Below are positions 45,424 through 59,833 of a stretch of 64,000 bases of DNA, in pieces (the stretch's first letter is position 1; each line of letters begins with the position of its first letter). The notes under the pieces are model-generated. The model did not search any database. It was not told the DNA's origin and saw only the letters and a list, made by a program, of their open reading frames with translations. The stretch lies in assembly GCA_012295275.1 (NCBI GenBank), contig CM022672.1, forward strand, positions 4,428,443 through 4,492,442. The letters run 5' to 3'. A program made the position numbers and the translations under genes. Source of the DNA: Chrysomallon squamiferum. Lineage: Eukaryota; Mollusca; Gastropoda; Neomphalida; Peltospiridae.

Positions 45424-46410
45424 TCACTTGATGAATTTCTTTGAAAAAGTTGGCTGTGGAAGTGGTCGTGTTGGATTCAGTTTCTCATCGTGTAGGGGTG
45501 AACCTGGGAGGGGTTCTAGTCTGGGAGGGAGACCACCCACGTTCAGACTCGGAGCACTCAAATGTTTAGTAGGAAGTTTGTCTCCTTTCTTTTTCTGAAA
45601 CAATTAGTTAATTATTATTAAAATTCCACACAGACACAAATCATTCCTCACTGCTTCAAAAACATATTTTTCCAACATTTTGTATTAAATTTATTTCAAA
45701 TATTCACTTTCATTTAAATTATGTTTTGTCAGTATTTGATTTAATCTCATCGATGATATAACAATGTAAACACTTTGTTGCAGTGATTTTCTTCTTTGAA
45801 GCAATTTTCCAAAACATTTAACTAATTGGTATAAAACATAAAATGTAAAATATGGGTTGAATATTAAAGAAAGTACAAGTGACTAATGGAATTGGGTTCA
45901 GCATAAAATGTAAGACATTTATGAAGATTCAGGTTGTGAACAAACAAATACTGACTGTGATAAATTCAACTTTTTCACATTAATAGTTCCCAAGTGTCAG
46001 ACCTGAATTTTCTGACATCAGCATTAAAAAGAAAATGAATAATAACCATTCCATGCATTGTTCTTAATGATTAGCAGCAAGTATTTTTTAAATTGACCTA
46101 CCCAGGACTGGAAGTACATAATTTGGCTTTTGACTAGTTTGTGGAATATTGTTTATAATGGGAAATAGACCAAAGAAAACACTGAGAAGGAACATTCATG
46201 GAAAATATTACTCTTCAACCATTCAACTGTTTACTACAATGGTCTGCTTATGACAGTAGTACCAGATAAATGATATACAACACTTACTTTGTTATTGAAT
46301 GTTAATGGATTGAGAACTCCAACATTTGGACTCGAATTGAAAACTTTGTTGAAGTTTGTCTCCCTGTTTACCAGTTCCAGTTGGTAGAATCGCTTCTCAT
46401 CCTAAAGTAA

Positions 46411-46447
<37 letters not shown>

Positions 46448-49400
46448 AAAATAAAAATAAAAATAAAATAAAATAAAATAAAATAAAATAAATAAAGAAA
46501 AAATAAAAATAAAAGCACAAAACTCCACATTACATTCAAAACTTATATCCTGTATAATTTTTAAATACTGATATCTTTACTTGAAAGAATGTATTCAAAA
46601 AAAATTTAAAACAAAATTTTTTTTTAATGAAAACTTTTAATTAAAAATTTAAATACACTGACTTCTTGATTTTTTTTCTGATTTTTTTTACATAATGACT
46701 TTAGTTAATAATTTGACTGACATGTGAATTTATTTTCAGTGTCACTATTTTTTCTCAGAATATTTATAAAAAATCTTTACAGATGTGCAGTTTATGAAAT
46801 AATATCTGTGTCAGGCCATCATAACCTTATTCTTTTCAGAACAATTCAAAATAAAAAAAGATATTTTTTCAAAGCTGGTGTTGAAAACAAAACAGTTTAT
46901 ATATATATCAAGAACACTGTAAAAACAGAGGAGTGTTAGTGATTAAAATCTTTTGAGAAAACAAACACAACTCACAATGATTTCTTTTATTCTGAGTTCT
47001 CGTTCTTGAACTGCTTCTCGTAGCTGTTGTATGAGTTCCAAGTCTTCCGGACGTGAATCTCGACTGTCATACCTTTCTTCAGCCTCCTGCAGACTGCAAA
47101 TAAATAAATAAATAAATAGTCATCAACGCAAAGTTAGTTAATTTAAGAAAAAGAAAAACAGAAGAAAGATCGAAAAACTGAAATAAAAGAAACTGGGTAT
47201 GAATAATGATAAATAAATGTTTATAACATTAAAATACTTTGACTCATAAAACAGATAAAGCAAGCTTAGTTTTTATTTTTCTTAAATGTGCATTTTACAT
47301 CAACAAATACACTCCTATCTTATGTAGATAATTATTATACAGGAGTAATGTGAAAGAAACAAAACAACAACAACAAAAAACAAGGTGGAAACATAAACAA
47401 GATATTAGTAAGTAAATACATGCTGTGTAGATTATTCTGACATGGCATAATAAAGGCATTATGATTTGACCGAATTATTTATGTTAATAATAAAAATAAA
47501 ACTATCTCTGTTTTCCTGTTACTTGTTTTTAATGAAAAAAAATGGAAAGTAAATATAGTAAACACTGACAACATTCATTCATATCATCAAACTAGAGGTA
47601 AAAAAAAAAAAAAGCCTTTAATGAAAATTACAAGATAGTATTCAGTTACTCTGCCACTGCTTATACCCATTCTTCAAGACTGTGGGTGTATGCAAAGTCT
47701 ATTAACAGTGCATAAATATTCTACATTATTCTGTCATGAGCATATTACTGAACTCACAAGCAGCAGCATAGTGCTGACTGTATATACCAAAATAATTTTA
47801 ATATTTTTTGTATACCAATTACATTATAGTGTAACAAAAAAGAAAATAAAGTTGTCACTCACAGTATCTGCAGTTCATCTATTTTGCTTTTAAGTGCATC
47901 CTGAGCTAAATTAAACTGGTTGACCATGTCCTGCAAGTTACGTGCATGATCAGCATTCAGATTGTCCAGTGCTAGCTGTTTCTCCTTTCTCCAGTAGTCA
48001 TCTTTAGACCTGCAAAAAACAAAAACAAATGTAATTACTACTTTTATAGATTCTTTATATCTGTCTGTCTGTCTGTCTCTGTATGTATGTATGAAAAACT
48101 TTTTCCAAATACAAAAAGAAACGAATCAGATGTTATTAAAACAACAATAATAAAACAAAACACATACATACATATGCAAAGAAAAGCAAATCCAAATGCA
48201 GAACAAAGCACCAAATTTATCCCAACATCCACCCCCAAAAACAAAACAAACCAAATAATTAACCTATCAACGAAAAAAAAAAAAACAAAATGTCGCATTC
48301 CTGTTCCTCCCAAAAAAAGAACAAAAGGACATAATTATATTAATAACATTAGCAAAATTCCTTGAAACCCCCATATATTCCAAAAACAAATAATGTGTAA
48401 CCCAACTCCAAGAATCAACAGCCTTTCTTAAAACAACTGCTCTGCATAATAATAATATTTTTATTTATCTATTTATTTTTTTAAATTAAATCATTAAAAG
48501 CCAGATATTTTTCAAAAAAAGATAATTTAAAAAAAATATTTTCCCAAGCATAAAATTACTGTTTCCAATACTTTAACATAAAAGCAATACTAAAAGAAAC
48601 TTCACAGTATTTTATTTTACATCAAACAGACAGAGAACCATAAACGGTCTAGCGTAAACTTCACTATCAATTCACATTTCCACTGTTACAGATGATAGTG
48701 TCTGCATGTAAAAATAAAATAAAATGTTGCTGAAATGAATAACTGCTAAAAAAAAAGATCTGTCATTGATTATAAAACCAAAAACAAATAACAGTGATGT
48801 AAATTGCAGTCACATGTATCCAATGCACTAAACAAACTTTAATCTTTAAAAAATTTTTTATCGTTTCTGTTTTCAACAGATTTCTTGATGCAGAACCACC
48901 CATATTAACATATCACTTTAAAAAAAAAAAAAAAAAAAAAAATTACAGTTTAAAATATTTTATGTATGTAATCATACTGCCAAGCAATTTGTCACTGTCT
49001 CATTCAGAAATATGTTTTCTCAGACGTGTATTTGCAATACATGATATCACACACATTATACTTGGGTACACTATAAAACAAATTTAATTTTTTCATCTAC
49101 ACCTACATGCACACATCCACATCCACATCCACCTCCATAGAAATCTATATGGGCAAATACAAAAGTATTATTATTATTATTATAATTATTAAAACTTTAA
49201 TTATTTTGTGAAGTCAATATACCAGTATATAGCAATGAATAATATACCAGCCAATTAAGGATGTGAAATTAGCTTACGTTCACTGATGGTTGAAACATGA
49301 CTGTTTCATGCATAGACTTTGATAATGCTGGTTTCAGCATGTGATTCTAATAGCTATCAATCTTAAGGACTTAAAGTGTAACCTCTATGCTGTTAAGGCT

Positions 49401-52400
49401 TAAAATGTAACCAGTGACTCCAAGGCTTAAAATAGGACCACTCTGACATGAAAGCTTCAAGTATAACCACAATTACACACACCAAAGCAGAAAATGTAAC
49501 CGTAGTGCCATCGAGACTGAACTAAGGCTGCAAGTTGCAAGTAAATGACAAACCTGATCTGATTTGCAGCTTCACTTCGAACTTTGAGTATTTCTTTTCC
49601 TTTTAGTTCAATCTCCTTGTTGAGCTTGTCCAGGATTTCGCTCTGACTTTGAAGATCGTTTTCAAGGTTTCTGACATGTCGTTCTCTGTGAACTATTTCT
49701 CCTTGAAGCTCTTCTGCCCTTATTTGATGATCTTTGTCCTGTTAAAAAAATGTATTGTCGATAAATCATAATTTTTATTATTAATAACTGATAATTACAC
49801 TAATCTAAGGAAAGTATACAGAAATGTCTTTTCTTAAAGTACATTTTGATTGATGGGAAAGCAGATGTGAGAATTATACTTGTAATAACATGACACATAA
49901 TCCACACCCACACACGTACCTACATATTCATACATCCATATCACCCCACATACAAACTCCTACAAATGTACACATGATTTTACTCTTGTTTACTATCAAG
50001 ATTCATTATTTTTTGTTTACTTTTTGTTTAGAAATTTCCATAGCTCTGTCCAACTCCATTCTAGCAGTGCGAAGTTCAGCCTCATGTGACTTTTTCAACC
50101 GCTCAAGTTCTTCAACATGTTGTTCCATTAATTTACTTCTTAGCAGATCTGTGAAACAAAATAATGAAAAAAACTTCAGCTTTATTTTTAGCTTTATTAT
50201 TAGCACTATTACATAACTTGTGTATATATCTATATTTACATCAATGCACACAGTAATAACGATATCTGTCAGACAAAACCTGTTGTCGTATCTCAAAGGA
50301 TCTTTTATATGAATATTCTCATAGATAGTTAAACACATTTATCCTGCAATCACATTATGTAGTGGCAATACTTGATGATGAGATAAATTTCTGTATTTTT
50401 GGACACAGTTACTTCTACTGTGTTTATTTGCTGGTTTAGATCCTAAAAGACAATTTTGAATTAAAATTTAAAAATTATTAAGAGAAATAACAAGTTAATC
50501 TTATTTAAGAAGTATTTGTTTTGATGTCTTGTGTATTTTTGACAGAACTGATCTGGGAAACAAAACAGTTAATTTCATTTAGTTTTGTATTATTTAGGAT
50601 TGCAGGATAAAACAAATAACTGGTTACTGTCTTAAACATCAACGTTATCTTGATCAGGTCTAATGGGCCAATACATCTTGTCACAGCCTTGCTGAATCGG
50701 GTCATTCTTATCTTCACAGGATAAAACTGATATGTGAAGACAGTAACCTGTTATTCCCAATATATATATATCTGAGATGTCTATCTGTATGTAAGTGTCT
50801 CTGTGAATGTGTACGTGTGTTTTGCAATTAAGTTCAATCTGTTTTAATCAAATCAGCACTACTGAAATGAACAGTACATCAAAATCTGTATCAATATATA
50901 TCTCTATCTATCTATGTATGTCTGTCTGTCTGTCTGTATGTATGTATATGTATGTATGTATATGTGCGTGTGTGTGTTACAAATAATTTTTAATATATTA
51001 ATTTCAAACTGCTATTAATTATATGAACAATGAAACTTATTTAAAGGTAAACTATAAACTATGCAACAGGTATATTATGAATTATAGGTTCAGGTAACCA
51101 TGAAAAACAAACTATGAAATGTATACCAAGTATCAAATGTAATGTATATCGTACGAAGAAATGTTTATTAATTTTAGGTTCAGTCATAAAATCTAATTTT
51201 AAATTATGCAATGCACATTAAATATGAAATGTACATTAAGATACACATTTAAACTATAAAACATATATTAAGATACACTGTTGAAGTATGAAAAATATAA
51301 AAAGGAGTAGTGTTACCTAAAGCCAGTTTGTGGTTCTCTGCTAGCTCTGTCAGTTCTTTGTGTTTGCTGTGCTCTGCCTGGTGTTGTAAGTTTTCCAGTG
51401 TCGCTTTGTGAGCCACCATCTGTGCCTGCATGTCTTCAATGTGCTTCGCTTTAACACTCGTTTCCCATGTCTGCAAGATTCACAAAACAGTACATACACC
51501 ACCCTGCATAGCACTGCACAAGTATGTAGCAACACCTGGATGTACAGAACTTTTATAAACACATTACGAAATATAGACATTGTTTAACTTTTAATACTTT
51601 CTAGTAACCAGTGTTTCATCAGCAGTGCAACAGTTATGGTCATTATTAAATCTTTTTCTATGATGTTTTGATTCCGAGTTTTTGTACTAAGTGATGGATG
51701 TCAATACTCATTTTGAGTTAAACCATCCTGTGAATCTTTCTTCTTAAACTTTTAGATTTAAGTAAAGCCTAATTTAATCGCATAGACCTATCTATAGTTA
51801 ATTTTTTAATTTAATTATAATTAAGTCATTGTAAACATGCATTTTAGGTATGTTAGACTAATTTAGTTTTTTTTTCAGCTACATCAATGCTGACAGTTAT
51901 AAAGCTATCAGTTATTCCTATAGGGCCTGTGTATTTTCTCTCTAAGTAAAAGTCAGTTACCAATTTTCAAAACTACTTCAGCTTTGTGGATGTTGGTAGA
52001 ACCTTAAAACATGTTCTTGTTATTATTAAAAATATACTGGAAGAGAATTTAACATTCAGAGAGAAATTAATATTTTCAAAAAGTATTACCATTATTATTA
52101 TTATTATTATTATTATTTTTTTTTTTTTAAATGAAAGAAATGCTATTCCTGGTAAAAAGGATATCCTCAAAGCACATTAAAACATTAAAACATGCAAACA
52201 TTTTCACAGGTGTTCACCAAATGACAAATAACCAAATTGTGTACTGGATTTGATCCTGGGACCAGACAAGCTAACAACAAATAAGCATGACCTTCATTAA
52301 AGAAAATGGAAAATGTATTTAAATACAGAATATCTTCTAAATTAAAATCAAAATTATGACGATCAGAACTACAATCAACTCAAAATAAACCAATCTTGCC

Positions 52401-52456
52401 ACTTTCAAACACAGCACAATTAAACATTATAATCTATAATATATTCAAAATGGTAT

Positions 52457-52492
<36 letters not shown>

Positions 52493-55400
52493 AGCAAAAT
52501 GTAAACACACCTTACTTTTAAATATAATAAATATATATAATCATCTTTGAAAATAAACAAAAACTTAGACAAAATAAGAAAACACTTCAATTTGAAAATT
52601 TAAATTTATGAAAAAGAAAAATAATCATATCCGCAAAGACAAACAGCAAAACAAAAATACTCTGTGGCTGTAACAATAAACACAGACAGGCTGTGAAATC
52701 CATTAGAGATTTAAAAAGTTTTATAACAAGTATATATTTGTTAAGGAACACACACACAGCTGTCTGTCGATTTTGATTTGCATGTCTGTATGTATGTCTA
52801 TTTACAAGTTTTATCTATATACATGCAGCTGAATTCTTACACACAATCAGCTCACAATTATAGACACACACATATATGCATGCATGAACACAAACACACA
52901 TACACACATGCATATATGCATGCATGGACACACACACACACACACACAAGTTAGTGTAAATCTGCACACAAAACTCTGAAAAACATTAACAGATGGAACA
53001 TGGAAATAAAAATACATCTGTTCTGTTAAACAAACAAATAAAAACAAACCCACCCCTTCCGACCACCATCAAGAGAAATAAACCATATCTGCCATTTCTA
53101 AATGGAACCGATTTCAACTTTAACATTTAAAAGAAAAAAAAAATTAAATTTAAAATTAAATAAAATAAAATAAATAATCACATCTGAAAAGATAAAAGCA
53201 TCAAAATGAAAACACACTGGAAAAACCAACAAAAATATAAAACAAATTCAAGACAAAATCAAATTCAGCTTTATCTATCAATTTTAATGCAAAATAACAA
53301 CAGAGCAACCAAATCCGCAACCAACAGAAAAAAAAAGATACAGGAAAAAAATTAGCATACATAACAATAAATGGCTTTAAAGTACACCAGGCTTACACAG
53401 CTATTTAACAAGTATGTACATAAAAAAAATATATAAATAAATAAATAAAAAAAATATATATATAAATAAAAAAAAAAAAATATATATAAATAAAAAAAAA
53501 AAAAAATAAAAATTAAAAATAAAACAAACAAAAACCCCCATAAAAAACAAAGTATTACAGCTCTACATCCAATATTTGTTGTGTTTAAACACAAACTTAC
53601 TTGTCAGTACATTCATTATTACATACATCACTGCCACATCACACTAAGACTATCACACAAAGATGAAAATATAAACTTAGGGAAACAGCCACCATAAACA
53701 CAGATAAATTTAAACGGATACATAAATAGAGATAAACATATAACCAACATTAATGCCACATCATAAAAAAAAAAAACAATAGCAATTGTATCCATCAAAG
53801 ATGGTGGGGTAGGAAAAAAAAAAAAAAAAAAAATTAAATAAATAATATAAAACATCACAAACAAAAAAAAAAGAAGAAAAAAAAGAAAACATCTTAGAAG
53901 ACCACCGCAATCATTCTAAATAAATCAGATGTGCAGTTTCTCAAGAGAAGACAACTTCAGTATTTAAAATTCATTGAACACATAATCAGATGGGAAAGGA
54001 AAATGAAAACACTCCAGAGCCATAACAATAAACATGGAGGGCTGTAAAGTGTATCAGAGGTTTACAAAGCTGTCTAACAAGCCAGTCAGACATTTATTAT
54101 TGCCCTGATACACGTAACCATAAAAGAAGTATATAACGGTAGAAAACATCACTGCATCAACCTGTTTATGTTTTGTAGATAATCTCAAATACCATTACAG
54201 ACATTTATTACTCTTCTGGCTGTAAGGAACAAGGGTAACATTATTGGAGAAAAACTCAGATAAGAAAGTCGAGTAGCACATAAAGGTTACAGTATTACAG
54301 CATACATTATTTTGAGAATGGAACTGAAAAATCTAGACTTGCCAGTGTTTTTAAATTTATGTACTCTTTAGTAACAGTTTTAGAAGAAGAACCTGTATTG
54401 AAGTAGAGCAAACTGTCTGGAGTGGTTTTGTGATATAATGTAGTTATCATTTCTGTTATATCCTAGCCTCAAAAAATAACAGTATGATATATTCTTTTCC
54501 CATCAGTCTCTCCATTCATACAAAAATGTACATTAATGTTTATTTTTCTAAATGACAAACTTTGTAAAATTATAAAAATCCATTCACTGATCAATTAATT
54601 TGTCGATTTTTATTTTCATTAAAAAACAACAATAAACAAACAAACCTCCCCAAAACCCCCACCTATATCAGTATTATTTTTCTATTTATATATTTTAACA
54701 ACCATAATAACAAAAAAACAACAAAACTGTGAATACTAATTTTTCTGATATTACTATTAATACTGCTGCTTCTACTACTATTATACTAGTATTGCTTTTA
54801 CAACTACTATATTAGTATTATTACTTCATTTACTACTATACTAGTATTACTACTCATACTATTGCCACAACTACTGCTATTGCTATAGCTACTATCACTA
54901 CTGTGGTTACTACTTTAAAAAAATTCTAATGCCGTTTTATTTTTTTTAAATTTTTTTTAAATGCAATATGAATCAAGTCTACATCACACTGTAAGACTGT
55001 GAACGTGCAAAAGTTCACAATCATATTCAGACACTGCTGCTATATTTGTGAAATTATCTCCCCAGTGTGTAAAAATAGTGTATTCTTTGGACAGGAGATG
55101 AAATCGGTTTGACGGACCCATGCAATCCGGTGCTATTAAAACAACATTTCCTGTCGGGATTACGTGGGTGAGAACAAAAACTCTTTGAACTGGAAAGACG
55201 GCTGTGGTTCAGGTGGAAGCTAATTGAGAAGTTGATTAGAACAGAAGCCTGTTTCTTAAACAACATGCACGCCCTCGCATGCACGCTGACGCCCATGTGG
55301 GAGACGTGCACGATGATGTGACTACCTGTATGCGAATACTTAATACAAATGGGTGTATGTATAAAGTTACTGTTTACATGTATATGAGTATTTGTCTGTG

Positions 55401-56961
55401 TGTGTGTGTGTGTGTGTGTGCTGTTTTTCTTTGTGTGTGTGTATGTAAAGTTATGTATGTGCTGATTTATTTGCTTGTGTATATGTTTGTGTGTATATTT
55501 GTATGTAAACCAGTGTATATGCTGATGTATTTGTGTGTGTGTCTATATGTCTGCATGTAAACTAGTATTGATGCTGATGATGTGTGTGTGTATGTGCCTG
55601 TGCATCTATGACCTGATACAATGACTGTAATGTAAAGATACAACTGTAACAGTGTAAGCCATGCTATAAAAGTTACAGTAAATTTAACTATCAGTGTTGC
55701 CCATGATTTAATGTCTAATGTGATAATAAATGTCCAGATAAATGTAACTAAATGTGAAATGATTAACTGGAAAAGTGAATGTAGATTGAGCTTAAATGTG
55801 TGCAGTTTAACAGTACATGCCTGTGATTTAACACAAAATACACATGCACTGATGTATGCACATATCTGCTTTGTAAAATATCCACATGCTAAAAAACATT
55901 TGCCAATGTTAAACTTGCCAACATAATCCAGCAGCTTGTTAAATGATAAAACATGAATGAAAAAAAAAAAAAAAAAAATATATGTTTTACTTTGATTTAC
56001 TTATCAAAATTAAAAACACTTACTTGAACCTGTACATTTTTTAGAACTTTTGACTCGTTTAATAATTTTTAGAACTGATTTTGACTGAGCATAATTTAAT
56101 AACATTTGGTCTTTTTTTTTGATTATTATTCTAATTTTTTTTTTTTTTAAATGAATATGTACACTTGCACATGCAAAGCCAAACTGATAACTGGTTCTGT
56201 AATTACATAGTTACTGTGGGTGACTGAATATTGTTTTATTATCCAAAGTCCCTCTTAAATCATTCTGGTTCTGCACTTGATACATCATAAAAAACTCTTA
56301 CTCAGGGTTTTGATTGCTATTAAATGTAACAGGCTTTGCCATTGGCTGGATGAAACCTAAGTAAACCTATCAGAATGTAGGATACATCATGGCTAAAAAC
56401 AGTAATATAAAAAGTGTGTTCCTTCAGCTCTGAAGCTGTTAATTTGCTGGTAACAAACTAAAATATTTAATAAAGCTCACACAACACAGAACCCACCAGA
56501 AAGATTTCTCTAAAGGCTAATTTTTTTTTTTTACATTTCAGAAATACAAAGAATTAAAAACTAAATTAAAATCCTTACCTCCATGGTGCTCTTGAAACCT
56601 TCCTTCAGTTTGAAGATCTCTTCTCTGTGAATCAGTTCTAGTTCTTCTATTTGTTTGGCATAGCTGGCTGCAGCATCGCTCATTTCCTTTTTAAGACGTT
56701 GACGTTCTTCCTCAGCTTCTGCAGTCAGCTTGTCCTTCATGCTGGCTGACTTGTTTTCATTCTGCAGAATGTTCTGTAGCAGATTTTCTATCTGTGGATG
56801 TTAAAAAAGGTAAAGAAAAATAAACATCTAAAGTAACAAATAAGTACGCAGGTAAATAAATAATGTAAGAAGATAAACAAGTTAGAAATTCAAATAGTTA
56901 ATTAGAAAGGTTTATAAAAGAAATAAAGAATAAAAAAAAAAAAAGAAAAGAAAAGTATCTA

Positions 56962-57001
<40 letters not shown>

Positions 57002-57771
57002 TAAAAAATACGGTAAAGAACATCACAAAAAAAAAAAAAAAAATTAAAATTAAGAAAGAAAAAGAAAAGCATGTAAATAATAATAATAAAAAATAAAATA
57101 AATAAATAGAGTAAAAAAAAATTCCCAGACAGAAATCCACACGTGGATTTTCAAACTGTTATATCTTTTTATCTTTATTACAAGCTGAAGAGCATAATAT
57201 AATCAAGTAGCTGTCTTCTTCATTCACAGACTAATCTCCACTGCTATTTCATGTAAAAAAAAATTAAATTAATAAAACCGGCGTTTTTTATGCCATTAAG
57301 TAATTTTGTAAACATTAACCAGTGTTTACGGTCCAGGACATTAGGTATGAAACCTTGAGACTGGTACACAGTGATACTGCTTTAGATGTAAGACTACTAT
57401 CATCTCTTCCCACTAACTAACCCTTTAACATACTAACATTGTAACACAGGGCAGTTAACTGAGACAGATGGAGCTGAACCCTCAGAGGAGACAAGTACAT
57501 TTCAGTTAGTTGGTTGATGGATTCCAGGACGCAAGCTTTCAGTCAGTGTTATTATTTCAGCTTTAACAAACTACTGAAATAGTTTGCTAGAATGAGGTTA
57601 ACTATAAAACCTGAGAATTATTTTATTTATTTCTTTTGTTATTTTCTTTTATAGCAGTTACAAAAAACCAAAAAAAAATACCCCAAAAAACAAACAAATA
57701 TAAAAATCACTTAAAGACTCCTCTCACTGAAAAAATAATCAAACTAAATAACAAAATGTTCTGGTTTTAAG

Positions 57772-57806
<35 letters not shown>

Positions 57807-57863
57807 CAAAATTAAAATATATTTTTTTTTTTCATCCTTTCCCAGGACAAAGATAACTTAAAG

Positions 57864-57898
<35 letters not shown>

Positions 57899-59701
57899 GC
57901 ATACATCTGTCCCTCATCTTTCAACATTTACAATTGTCTTCCTTTGTTCTCATCCATTCTCAAATCACACTGAAGGAAATTGGTTCCATTGTTTCTCATA
58001 TTTACCTGTAATTGGTAGAGCATTCCACTGGGGTGCAGCTGTTAAACTGTTAAAGTGTTTTGTTTTGTTGCTGGAATGTTTAAGGAATGAGTTACATGTA
58101 ATTATTCCAGTGTTAACAGAACATAGACGTTTGTTTGTCTTCATCATCAAGAGACAGATAAGTTTATCTCCTTCTCAATTTGTTTTGTTCACGGATAGCT
58201 GGTGAAAGATTTAATGTGGGGAGGGAAGGCCTGTATGGTATGAATTAAAGAGTATTTTGTGTTGCAGCGTGGTCTTTTGATCTCAAGTTTTGCTGAGTGA
58301 AATAGCACGTTTTTTCCTTTTTTTTTTTTTTTTTTAAGAATTTTTATTTTATTTACTTATTTTGTTATAATCATGAATGAAGTATGATTTTGTTTTATCC
58401 CTTGGTTTTCTCTGTTAAATTAAATATAAAATAACAAAGAAATTTTAAAAATAAAAATATAAATAAAAACAAGTAAAAGGAATATTTATTGAATTTTATG
58501 TACAACTTCTTATATTGTAACTAACAACTCCCCTACAAAAAAAATAAATAATACAAACCCCCCAAAACCAAACCAAAAATGTAAAAAAAAAAAAAAAAAA
58601 TAATAAAAAAAATAATAATAAAAAAAAATAACAAAAGAAAATAATAGTAAAGTTAAAATTAAAGAACAGATAATGCTGTTCAAGCACCACTTACCTGTTT
58701 CTGTAAATCAGTTATTTTTCTCTCCAGACTGGATCTGACTGATGAAATTTCTTCATCTTTCAACGAAGCTAGTTTATTCAAAGCTGCCTTTTGTTCATCT
58801 TCCTTCTGCTGTGTCAGTTCCTCCTGCAGTTTCTTACATTCAGTTCTACATTAAAAACAAATATTCTTTGTTAATTTATTAAAAATTGAATTAAAAAAAA
58901 AAGTAGAAAATAATAATTAAAAAAATTCAAACAAAAAATATTAAGACTAAAAATGAAAACCCCACAAAACTTACCAATAACAATAGTGAACAGTTTGTTC
59001 TACTTTAAAAATTAATGATAATAAATAGTAAAAATAAAAATAAAAGTTACAAAATTTAATATAAAGTTTACTGAAATCAATAGCCCAATCTCTCTCTCCA
59101 AAAACATCTGCACACATAAACTTCTATTAATATTATTACTATCCCAGTAGTTATAATATGAATGCTACCTATACTAATACTACTGCAACTACAACCATTA
59201 CTACTACCATTACAAACACTACACTGTATCTACCAAAACCTTGCTTCAACAATCACCAATACTTCATCTTCAACTGCTACATTAATACCATATTATTACT
59301 ATACAACAACTAGAAAACTATCACTACAACTTCAACTAACTAAACTAATTCTATGTTACTACTTCTCAAAACTACTAAATTAATACTAAATTACAACTAC
59401 TACCACTCCTATTTATTCACACTTCCATATTCTGATCAAAGTCTGCAGATTTATTGTTTTCCATTAAAAGGTTTTATTATAAACATGTATAGTTAAAAAA
59501 CTAAATTTTAATAAGAGTAAATAACTAAGAAAGTAAAATGCTGTGATATTACTGTAAAAAAAGAAGAAAAAGGACTGACCTCATAGTTTCTGTCCACTTG
59601 TTGTCCAGCTGGGCAGCGAGGTTTTCTAGTCGAGTTTTCATCTCCAGCTGATGTTCAGTCAGTTTACTTTCATGGAGTAGATGAAGTTTTTCCAACTCAG
59701 C
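45424..59701 (-). CDS. FAM184: FAM184-type coiled-coil protein, 3' ten exons (5' partial)
   Basis: Poorly characterised family of long coiled-coil proteins. Exons in transcription order: 59701-59580, 58845-58695, 56791-56579, 51470-51317, 50148-50021, 49738-49554, 48009-47863, 47093-46976, 46401-46288 and 45594-45424 (stop 45426-45424). All splice sites are GT..AG and every phase agrees, giving 500 residues. The first eight exons are almost pure heptad-type coiled coil (E, K, L, Q-rich). The ninth carries YQLELVNRETNFNKVF and SSPNVGVLNPL, which match my recollection of the FAM184A/B C-terminal region. The tenth has a polybasic KKKGDKLP start and an LSAPSL..SPLHD..RPLPQP tail, in the order seen in FAM184A. 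Vertebrate FAM184A exceeds 1000 residues, so roughly half the protein lies beyond position 64000. No upstream exon could be recognised between 59702 and the window end. Confidence 0.92.
46411..46507. repeat. Poly(A) and AAAAT repeats
   Basis: A poly(A) run of about 36 bases grading into AAAAT pentamers, starting nine bases from the exon edge at 46401, on the acceptor side of that exon (a poly(T) tract on the transcribed strand). Confidence 0.95.
49364..49515. repeat. Degenerate ~30-bp minisatellite
   Basis: Five diverged units of the pattern AAGGCTTAAAATGTAACC plus 10-13 variable bases, in the FAM184 intron next to the 49738-49554 exon. Confidence 0.65.
52380..54090. repeat. Diverged ~0.65-0.7 kb tandem repeat units
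   Basis: An AACAATAAA..GGCTGT(G/A)AA..TAACAAG block recurs near 52672, 53367 and 54024, and an AACCA(A/T)(T/A)CTGCCA-like block near 52387 and 53082. Spacings of about 660-695 bases suggest an old tandem array in a FAM184 intron. Confidence 0.5.
52459..52488. repeat. Poly(A) run
   Basis: About 30 consecutive A residues in a FAM184 intron. Confidence 0.97.
56959..56999. repeat. (AAT)n microsatellite
   Basis: AAT triplets in a FAM184 intron, flanked by poly(A) runs. Confidence 0.95.
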
Positions 59702-59833
59702 CTAAAATTGAGTAAAACATTTCAAAATAATTTCATAAAAGAATAAATGTACTGAAACATTTCTTTAATTTTCTGCACAACCACATGCTCTACCCCTCCC
59801 CATACATACATATAATCACAAAAGATGAATATA

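Noticed and set aside
48087-48365. 92-codon open frame and its antisense partner
   Set aside because: Lys/Thr/Asn-rich A-run translation inside a FAM184 intron; no motif or splice signals.
58005-58060. A-box-like TTGGTAGAGCATTC, possible tRNA or SINE head
   Set aside because: No B box at the expected distance and no cloverleaf.
57894-58205. 103-codon plus-strand open frame
   Set aside because: Starts in a poly(A) flank inside a FAM184 intron, no recognisable family; could not be supported.
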